This document shows positions 45,595-54,065 of a stretch of 64,000 nt of DNA, one piece after another. Below the pieces are notes generated by a model that did not search any database, had not been told where the DNA came from, and saw only the letters and a program-made list of their open reading frames with translations. The position numbers and the translations under genes were made by a program. Each line of letters opens with the position of its first letter. The first letter of the stretch is position 1. This stretch comes from Hordeum vulgare subsp. vulgare (Eukaryota; Streptophyta; Magnoliopsida; Poales; Poaceae). The DNA is taken from positions 538,646,083-538,710,082 of the forward strand of contig NC_058520.1 of NCBI RefSeq assembly GCF_904849725.1, written 5' to 3'.

Positions 45595-45602
45595 CTTATA
45601 TA
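45595..45602 (-). promoter_or_regulatory. TATA box of the ATL gene
   Basis: The minus strand reads GCTATATAAGCGG, a strong TATA box about 100 bp before the chosen ATG, which places the transcription start near 45565-45570. This supports the start at 45498 over the upstream Met at 45627, which lies upstream of the TATA box. Confidence 0.7.
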
Positions 45603-45639
45603 GCAGCCCAAGGGGGACAATGTGCATGGCATTTTTCTT

Positions 45640-47021
45640 TCAAAATATTTCGTGTCGCCATAGCGCAGTGGTGGGCCTCGTGCACGCTGCAGGCGATCGA
45701 TCGATACGGGAGGAGGTGGTTCGTGGAATGTGGAGTAACCGAGTCACGTCTCACGGGGAGATAAGAAAGATGCACCTGACCTCCATCGCTAGGTGGTGAT
45801 TCCGAACGGGCGGCAAAAATCCAGGGAAGCTTTTGACCATAACACTGAAAATGCTTTCGTCTACCACGCATATTAATTGGAGGCGCATCGATCGGTCAGA
45901 GCACTGAGATGCTTTCAGAGGCCACGCCTTAATTCACACGCAGAGCTACTGCTACTACTCTACCTCCGGTCATGCAAATATAGTAAATGGTATGGTTACC
46001 ATGCGCGGCCATGGTTTTCGAGCAGGCAAGGCAAGTGGGGCTAGCTTTTTCTTCGTAGTCCTAGTGCAGGGCCGTTGCGTGGCGTACGTGAGTGCTACAG
46101 TGTCGTTGTCTCAAGCTGAAAAGCAACGAGTTCTCAAGCATTCTCAGGGTTCAGATTATTGCTGCAAACCACTGTGCTTTATTAGTTGTGGCAGCACATC
46201 TTTTATGCCCACAGGCACACGGGATTAGACACAAAAGCCACAACATGCCGACAGGGTTGCCTGTCCGAAACGAGTTCCGTAGGGCCAAAGCGGGGATGCA
46301 GCTCAGCTTAGCTTAGCTTAGCTTGATGAAGCTCTGGGAAAGTAGGGATTTGCCAGACCGCACTGACGCCCATCATTAGCGATTAAATCCAAGTTTTTAA
46401 AGTCCCGATCATAATCCGGCATGGCATTGGAGCCTCCACTAACCGCGACCTGCCAGCGCGCCAGGGGGTGACAAGTGGACCGGCAGGCGCCAGGGTGGCG
46501 CTGACTTGTCTATACGCGGCTGGTTCGGTGCCGGACGCCTTCGACGACGTGGCGTCCGATGTGTCTCTCTCTGTCCTTCTTGCCGGCTGCTTTCAGTTCC
46601 TGTTGGCGCCCGTCGTTGATCTCGCGTGGGAGTGGTCAGGACTCAGGAGAGATGCCATGTATGGGCTGGGCTGGGCTAAGATCGTGCGTTCATGGGCCCA
46701 ATGTCACCTCACCCGAGGGAGTACATTTTAATTCTTGGTATTGATATATATGCAATTAAACTGCGGTTCTCCTACCCGTAAAAAAAAACTGCAGTTCACC
46801 TGGAAAATCCATCTGTCCACGGGATCAAAACAACGCGTCGTCCATGACAATCACACTGGAAAAGGAATAGAGCTATGAGACTATTCCGCGGGGGGGGGGG
46901 GGGGGGGGGGGGGGCACAAACCTTGCTTAAAAGGAAATCGGGTATTCGCTCTGTTAACTAGTATAAGATGTCTTACTGATTCAGATGCATATAGATGCAC
47001 TTTAATGTTTTTATTCTATCA
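45640..47021. other. ATL upstream region and intergenic DNA
   Basis: No second gene seen. Contents: GATCGATC-type sequence at 45695, a short (AGCTT)n tract at 46300-46325, a frame at 46468-46731 without motifs, and a G-run at 46890-46914. Regulatory sites for the ATL gene are likely in the first several hundred bases but cannot be named. Confidence 0.4.
46890..46914. repeat. Run of 25 G
   Basis: An uninterrupted homopolymer. It may be real, or its length may be an assembly or sequencing artefact. Confidence 0.8.
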
Positions 47022-47294
47022 GAGCAAGTACAATAAGGTGACATAAGCAAGCTATAAAGATTAAAATTTTATATTTTTACTTAGTTGGAGGAGAAATAAA
47101 AGAAGCGGGCTCTTTGTGAGTACCCAACTGCAACACGAGATCCAAGACACTTTGTGAGATTGTAAGGTGGGTCAACTACTACTAAAGTAGTACACATCTA
47201 AAATTTACTATTATATATGTCGGCTATTAGATTGGCTCTATATGACATGATAACTCTTTATAATCGATTATTGGCTGTATTATTAACCATGCTC
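47022..47294. mobile_element. Tourist-like MITE, copy 2
   Basis: 273 bp with ends GAGCAAGTACAATAAG / TATTAACCATGCTC like the copy at 38445, and TCA on both sides (47019-47021, 47295-47297). The interiors share AAGATTAAAAT and GGGCTCTT(C/T)GTGA stretches. Confidence 0.72.
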
Positions 47295-47297
47295 TCA

Positions 47298-48118
47298 ATT
47301 CAGTTTACATGTAGTCTATATTAGAATATTAAAAACATCTTATATTTATGAACAGGGGAGTAGGTCCCAGTAAGAGATGAGACCAACGGGGATGGTGTGT
47401 CTAGGTCACATCCGCTAGGTTGAAAATTACAGGCAAGGTTTTGCTTGACTATGAAAATAAAGGTCATGTTTAGCAGCACAGAGCCACAGAGTTGCCATGC
47501 CAAAATTTTGCTGTTGACCAACATGCCATGTGTCCGTTTGAATTGCCACAAAAAAAATAGTCACAACCAACATTTTGGTTACCCATCAAGATTCTACATC
47601 CGAGTGCCGTGAGTTCGTGGTGATGAATTCCTTCGCAAATATTTTGGCACACCTGCTTGGTATGGTTAGCTTGGGCTTCATCCAAACAACCACGAAGTAT
47701 CATGTTTAGGACATCCTCGATAATACGTCGTGTGAAATTTTATCAAGCTGGATTAGTAGATAAAAAAGAATGGAGATAAGTTTATTTTCCCTTGGTGAAG
47801 GTTGATCCATCTCGTTAAGAAGAAAACATAGTTGTTAAAAGGTTACCTTTTTGTAGTTAATGCACTAATTTGAATCACGTGAATGCAAGAATTTAATTGA
47901 TCTGAAGACACCAAGAGAAAACTCATAATGGAATTTTGTTATCACATCTATTTTTAGGGATATTTTGTTATTGTATCTAGACAAGGTAGTAAGGGCGGAC
48001 CTGCATAGTGCTGAGTGGGTGCCCAGAACCACACACAATTTATATTTTTTCAATATGTATTGCTTGTATTTTCTTTGAATTTCTTCAACTTTGTACAATA
48101 AGTGCCGGAAGCGGTAAA
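47298..48118. other. Unassigned intergenic DNA
   Basis: No gene or clear element recognised. Frames on the minus strand (47321-47551, 47470-47703) have no motifs. Confidence 0.35.
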
Positions 48119-48374
48119 ATGAGCTCGGGTGAACATGCAAAAAATTATGTTTTTTTGTGACATAGACAAATGTTTTGATTGCTTGCAAACTTCCATCATC
48201 GGATGACATTCGTGGAAGACATGGCAAAAAAAAAAGCTAAAATAATGATAAGCATTTCGGAGCATCGATTTCCTATACCACATCTTTCACGAATGTCATT
48301 CCATGATACATTGGTCAATCTTTGCGGAAAAAAAATGATTTATTTTTTGAATTTTACTGTTCACCTGAGCTCAT
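48119..48374. repeat. Foldback sequence (imperfect inverted repeat of about 105-bp arms)
   Basis: The left arm starts ATGAGCTCGGGTGAACA (48119) and the right arm, reverse-complemented, ATGAGCTCAGGTGAACA (ending 48374). A second conserved pair is GACATTCGTGGAAGA (near 48207) against GACATTCGTGAAAGA (complement near 48287). The loop is about 40-50 bp. It may be a foldback MITE or a hairpin RNA source. Confidence 0.65.
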
Positions 48375-50476
48375 GTGAGCTCGAGCTTAGAAGAGCACTT
48401 TCAAAAAAATGCCCCCACTCCACAAAATTTGTAGTTCAGCCCCAACGGGTTCTTTTTTTAGAAAAGGAGGAGTACCTCCGCCCCTTTATTTAAAAAAAGT
48501 AACAAACAATCCGCGGTTTCGCATAGTCTCGGACAAAACAAAGAGAAACATTCTCTTATATTGACCATGTTGCTCATAATATTTACTCACTTCCACGAAA
48601 ACTATAGCTCCTTCCAGTCATTTTCACTATTTAGTACAAATATAGTTCATTTTAGAAATTCTAGACAGTGTACATCCATTTTCTAGTACCATTACTCATA
48701 ACTGAACCTTCTTCCTTATGCTCCTACTACTTGTAGATAAAACACGAGAATCGGAGAATGACCCGGAACAAGGAGATGTACATGACGATCAGTCTAGAAC
48801 ACGACTCCCAGCTTTTCGTTCGGATTGAGGATCGCTGACTGCTGAGGAAGGAGAGATAAAAACCGCACCTTACATTGGAGCAAGGTACAACAACACAACA
48901 AACAAAAGGTTTGAGGATGATGGTATCTTCACACCCATATCGACGAGGAGAAAAAGGGGACGAGTTAAGAGAATGATCGGCGGCCCAGTTAATGTCTAGT
49001 GATCTAGCAGCTGCTCTGAAGAGATTTAGATACAACTATGAGCTAAAGATAAACAGCAACCAATGATCGAGTACGCGTGCACATCCCCCCTGCTTTTGTA
49101 TATACGAAAGAAAAGGAGAGGACGTCCCAAAGAACGAAAGCGCGGGAAAAAGGGGGAAGGGTAGTTCTTAACCTTTTGCACAGGCAGTGAGAGAGCCACG
49201 TAGATACTAGCCACGAGATGCCATGCTACTTGCTCTTAAGCTAGGTTATCCCAAGCAGGCGAGCTGTAGTTCATTAGTCGAGGTGGCTCTGGATGGCCAA
49301 GAGCCTAATGTCCGTGCAGTCGCACGCGGCCATCGACCAAGCCATGTCATTTGATCCCATCCTATCCACTACGGCGAGCAATCCGGTCCAAGCATTGCAC
49401 TGCAAGTGGTCATAGTTAAGCATGTCGTTATGGGCTCGAGTGCAGGAGTAACTAAGCACTACAAGTTATAATCTTGCATGTTCCATCCCTTCAGGTACTC
49501 ACGAGCCACAAGACCAGAGCGCAAATAAATAAGGAGTTCTCTCCTCTCTTTTCTGACGAGGGGAGAATGGATTCTCAGTATGTACATGAGTTACCCATTT
49601 CAACTCTTCCGCATGAAACCGCAGGAACCCTATGATCAACTCGAGTTTCAGCAAGAAATAACTCCAGCTTCAGCGACTCAGAAACCGTGCCGGGAGCTTT
49701 TCATGCATCTGGCTGTTGCTAGTACGGCGGTACTTTGTTTAGTGAGATGATGGAACTGCATGCTGTGCCGCTAGCATGTCTGATGCGAGCAATCCGATCT
49801 TTAAATCCAGATCGAAACCCACTTATATTCGGCATACTACTTTGGGCGCGTGACGGACTGTCATGCCAGTCCAGGTGATGAGGGCACGTACGCGAGACGT
49901 GTCGCGGGCGGAGCGAAAAGTGCATATCGAGACCATGAGCTTTTCATACGTGTGATGGCCTCATGGGTCAACCTGGTGACGAGTCCATGCCACCTCAAAA
50001 GTGCACTAACCTGTGAACAAAGAAGATATCTAAAGTGCACTTTTCCCTGGAAATCTAAAATCACCATGGCGCAGGTGGCAGCAAAACATAGCTGGGATCG
50101 CCATTACCGGTATGGGGGTGCAGCACTGCAGTGGTGGTGTTTGAGTGTTTCTGTGATCCTCCTCCTGGGGTTATCTTATCTCTCTGATTTTGATGTAAGT
50201 GTTAGGATGATTAGGAAGCATGCAGTTTAGGTTGGTGTCGTTCTGCTTTTAGTCTGTTTTTCGTGTTAGAAATAAATTAGCAAATGATGTGTTCAATCCC
50301 GAACAGTCATATGTCTCTTCTTTCTCTATTGCCGAGACACATCTGTTTTGAAGGGATGCCTTCGAACAAACATCTTTTCTTTTCACCATTATCAGATGTA
50401 TATACACTTAAGAATCAATAAAAACAGAGTTAATCGTCCATTTTCATTCAATCTTGTTTTACTTTAATATGTTATC
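48375..50476. other. Unassigned intergenic DNA
   Basis: 48449-48500 resembles the tail of a minus-strand LINE-like sequence (T-run, AGAAAAGGAGGAGTACCTCC, then CCCCTTTATTT), without a visible target-site duplication. The rest, including short minus-strand frames at 48727-49035 and 49274-49459, has no recognisable motif. Confidence 0.35.
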
Positions 50477-50757
50477 AGGCTGCCCGTAATGGAAGTATCA
50501 TAGGTAGTATCATACATGCCAACTAGGCAATTTCGATGAGGTGACGTAGAATTAAATAAAGAAAAAAGATGGTTGAGTATTATATCATGATACCGTATCA
50601 TATTAAATGATGTGTTACTATGTGTCTTGCATGACAATAAATAAACCATCCTATGATACTAGTAACACATGATACTATACATTACGGTTGTGGTATCATA
50701 CACTAGTATCATATGCATATGATACTAGTATATGATAGTACCCATTACAACCAGCCT
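50477..50757. mobile_element. MITE with AGGCTG ends
   Basis: 281 bp; ends AGGCTGCCCGTAATGG and, reverse-complemented, AGGCTGGTTGTAATGG match at 13 of 16 positions. The interior is full of TATGATACTA/TAGTATCATA palindromic stretches. No clean target-site duplication could be read, so the superfamily is left open. Confidence 0.65.
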
Positions 50758-51224
50758 TAGACTCTACCAAGAAAGAGTAATGGCATACAGAAAAACGCGA
50801 TGGAACCCGGTCGGTGGCAACGTGTGAAGATGAACCTTACATGCACATGATGAATTTCGGCCACGAAACCGCGGCACAAGCCAGTGCAAGTATCGAGCGG
50901 GCGTGAGGCGATCCAGCGCTGCTGCCAACGGAACAATGGAGGAAACAAAGACGGGCATGCATGCACCCTTAGTCTCCTACAGGAATCCACATGCAAGCAT
51001 TAAGATCGATCAAGAAAACGTTAATTTATTGCCTTCTTGTGATTAAGATCAATACTCTAAAGATTTTGTTCTTTAGGAATGCCCTACGTGAATTTGTTCA
51101 CTGAAATTGATCAGGATAAATGAAGGATGGATCAACCGTCTAAACAAAAGCGGGGCAGGTCACAGACCAGTGCAGCGGCACGACCAAAGGCAAGGATTGG
51201 GGGCTCAACCACTCTCATGGCACT
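50758..51224. other. Unassigned DNA left of the Tat-type remnant
   Basis: No gene seen. The boundary with the integrase remnant is not sharp; degenerate gypsy sequence may begin near 51150. Confidence 0.35.
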
Positions 51225-51840
51225 CGGGTCAATTACGCCTCCGTGGCTCAACCACAGTCAAATGGGCACGCAGAACGAGGGAATGACATAATACTGTAGG
51301 GACTGAAGCCCCGGCTGTTTATAGATCTCAAGTACACCGCGGGCGCATGGGTAGAAGAATTACCATCTGTCTTGTGGGGTATACAGATGTCTGTGAATCA
51401 TTCAACCAAGCATACTCCTTTCTTCATGGTGAATGGGTCTGAAGCTGTTCTGCCGAGTGAATTACGTCACAACTCCCCCCGAGTGGAGCAGTACAATGAA
51501 GTTGAAGCCGAAGCGGCGTAACAAGACAATTTGGATCTCTTGGAAGATGAGAGAGAACTAGCCCTCATTCGGTCCACACTGTACCAACAAGACCTGTGGT
51601 GCTACCGCAACAAACAAGTCAGAGGTCGAGCTTTTAAGGAGGGGGACTTGGTCCTCCGACTGGACCAACAAAAACCCCATAAGCTGGTGCCTCCGTGGCA
51701 AGGGCCCTACTCCATCTCCAAAGTCCTGCAAAGCACAACTTATCGATTATACAACCTCGAGAATGGAGTGTAAGAGCCCAGAACCTGAAATGCGGACCTG
51801 CTCCGCAAGTTCTATACTTAGAACGTGTCTTTTCATTCCT
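51225..51840 (+). pseudogene. Integrase C-terminal remnant of a Tat-type gypsy element (plus strand)
   Basis: Translated pieces match the integrase of the minus-strand element at 57755-59905: ASVAQPQSNGHAERGN, EELPSVLWG, HTPFFMVNGSEAVLPSEL, and the C-terminal FKEGDLVLRL...PPWQGPYSISKVL. A TAA at 51518-51520, a shift near 51290 and TAA 51771-51773 break it. Everything upstream (gag, protease, RT, RNase H) is missing. It is followed by a tandem array, as is common after pol in Tat-lineage elements. Confidence 0.78.
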
Positions 51841-51889
51841 GTAATGAATTCAAATGGTTAGATGAATAAAGTAATTTCTTTCTTCAACT

Positions 51890-53180
51890 ATGCTCAGACC
51901 TCTCACTCCAGTGAAACACACTCTGAGTGGGTGAAAAATCCTTAGCTGCGAACCAACTTTCACCTAAGGTGAAAAAATCCTTAGCTGCCAACCAGCTTTC
52001 ACCTAAGATGAAACCTGCCCCGAGTGAGGACAACCTCCACACTCGGAAACTTAGCCACGAACCAGTCTTCGCCTAAGTTCGAACGGTCCTTAATGAGGGC
52101 ACGATCTTCATTCGGACACCAAGATGGATAGGACCATCATCAAGTTTGCAAGAACTACCCTATCCTCTTGGTAGCCAACCTATTTTCTCCTAAGGGAAAA
52201 ACCTGCCCCGAGTGAGGACAACTTCCATGCTTAGGGGCTTAGTCGCGAACCAACCTTTGCCTAAGTTAAAACGGTTCTGAAAGGAAGCAAGTTCTTTATT
52301 TGGTCGCCAAGATGAACAGAACAATCATTCCTTAGCTGCGAACCAGCTTTTGCCTAAGATGAAACCTGCCCCGAGTGAGGACAGCCTCCACAATCGGGAA
52401 CTTTGTCGGGAACCAGCCTTCACCTAAGTTAAAACGGTCCCGAATGTGGGCACAATCTTCATTCGGGAACCAAGATGGACATGATCATGATCAAGTTCGT
52501 AAGAACTACCCTCTCATCTTGGTAGCGAACCTATTTTCGCCGAAGGAAAAAACCTCCCCCGAGTGAGGACAACCTCCACGTTCGGGGGCTTAGACGCGAA
52601 CCAGCCTTCGCCTAAGTTAAAACGGTTACAAATGGAAGCAAGTTCTTCATTCGGTTGCAAAGATGAAGAGAACAATCATTCCTTAGCTGCGAACTAGCTT
52701 TCGCCTAAGGTGAAACCTACCCCGAGTGAGGAAAACCTCCACACTCGGGAACATAGCCGTGAACAAGCCTTCGCCTAAGTTAAAACGACCTCGAATGAGG
52801 GCACGATCTTAACTCGGGAACCAAGATGGACATGACCATCGTCAAGTTCGCAAGAACTACCCTCTCATCTTGGTAGCGAACCTATTTTCTCCTAAGGGAC
52901 AAACCTGCCTTGAGTGAGGAAAACCTCCACGCTCGGGGGCTTAGCCGTGAACCAACATTCACCTAAGTTACAATGATTCCGAATGGTAGCAAGTTCTTCA
53001 TTCGGTTGCCAAGATGAACAGAACAATCATCCTTTTGAGCGAACCTGTTTTCACCTAAGGTAAAAACTGCCCCGAGTGAGGACAACCTCCACACTTGGGG
53101 GCTTAGCCGCAAACCATCTTTCGCTTAAGTTATAAACCGCCTAGAGTAAAGACAACTTCCACACTCGGAGACTTAGCCAC
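51890..53180 (+). repeat. Tandem array of 351-bp dimers (188 + 163 bp subunits)
   Basis: The anchor CCTGCCCCGAGTGAGG and variants start at about 52014, 52202, 52365, 52553, 52716, 52904 and 53066, giving steps of 188, 163, 188, 163, 188, 162. Adjacent subunits share CTTAGCCGCGAACCAGC and CGCCTAAG motifs but differ in length, so the higher-order unit is 351 bp, present about 3.5 times. The array lies directly behind the plus-strand integrase remnant and ends where the minus-strand element's LTR begins. Confidence 0.85.
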
Positions 53181-53689
53181 TGTCGTGGTTTTGTCACGAC
53201 AGATGTCCTCGTGAAAGGACTTAATATTGGAGCCATCGCACCTTGGTGGCGACTCAAAGGGGTTGAACGGGAGCGAGACAGAGATTTACCCAGGTTCGGC
53301 CCCTCGTGAGGAGGTAAAAGCCTACGTCCTACTTTGTGTTGTATTGATGGAGTTTCGATTACAAGGAGGGCGTAACTCGCCAGACCTAGCACTTGATGAT
53401 TTCTAACCTGCCCTCTTCTTCCCTGGGACTCGCCTTTATATACAGGTCAAGTCCTTAGGGTTTACAATGGTCCTTTCCTTTACACAAATCGTGACTCTTG
53501 CGATCTCTAAGTCGCCATCTTTCCAAGGCTTGGAGACCTTCTCTATTATGGACTCCTTCCGAAAGTCGTAAACCGCCATACCACTTTCGGCCTTACCAGG
53601 CCAAGGCCCGAACTACATTTTAGATGAGTCGCTAGCTTTGGTGACCCGACCCAACTAGGGCGGGTTATCAACAGATAATATCCCCAACA
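53181..53689 (-). repeat. 3' LTR of the Tat-type element
   Basis: On the minus strand it begins TGTTGGGGATATTATC and ends CACGACA, 509 bp with TG...CA ends. The last 21 bases form a 7-bp stem (TGTCGTG / CACGACA) around a 7-base loop. A polypurine tract precedes it on the minus strand. Confidence 0.82.
53434..53442 (-). promoter_or_regulatory. TATA box of the Tat-type LTR
   Basis: The minus strand reads CTGTATATAAAGGCGAG in the middle of the LTR, fixing its transcriptional orientation as minus. Confidence 0.65.
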
Positions 53690-53704
53690 TTAGGCCCCAG
53701 ATTG
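53690..53704 (-). other. Polypurine tract of the Tat-type element
   Basis: The minus strand reads CAATCTGGGGCCTAA immediately before the LTR start. It is short and interrupted by pyrimidines, but in the right place. Confidence 0.6.
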
Positions 53705-54065
53705 ACTTGAATTTCCTTCACGCCAATATCCTTACTCAATTTAGGGGCGATTCATCTTCACTCTTCTTATGCACCATGCACTTAAACCGCCATCTGTTGC
53801 GAAAAAACTTGAGTCGCCAAACCACTTCTTGTTGGCACCTCCCTTGAATCCCGGAAAAGATAATGACGTAATCCCCAACAGATCCTTCGATATCGTTATC
53901 CCAAAAATTTCGGGGCGCCATCATGGCGAATCTTTATCTTTTGGCAGTTCCCGCTCGTGGTGCCTCGATCCTAGCGCCCGAGTTGAGAAATAGGCGGGAG
54001 GAAGGGACTGGGCGCATTTCACCTACCCGTCTTGTGTTTTTTATTCCTTACGTCTTACCTGAACT
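53705..54065 (+). other. Stretch between polypurine tract and antisense gene-like unit
   Basis: A 75-codon plus-strand frame (53769-53993) lies here without a motif I know and ends before exon 1. A possible acceptor ATATGCCATTTCAG ends at 54095. The unit may therefore have had further 5' exons that are now lost or unrecognised. Confidence 0.4.

Noticed and set aside
44817..45603. Plus-strand and other minus-strand frames over the ATL gene
   Set aside because: Shadows of the GC-rich ATL coding sequence; only the minus-strand frame ending at 44857 shows a membrane segment and RING-H2 finger.
45499..45627. Upstream in-frame Met giving a 256-residue ATL protein
   Set aside because: The Met at 45627 lies upstream of the TATA box at 45595-45602, so it is unlikely to be in the transcript.
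46468..46731. 87-codon frame upstream of the ATL gene
   Set aside because: No motif, no supporting signals; composition-driven.
49274..49459. 61-codon minus-strand frame with plant-like composition
   Set aside because: No recognisable domain and no supporting start or splice context; could be a relic but cannot be supported.
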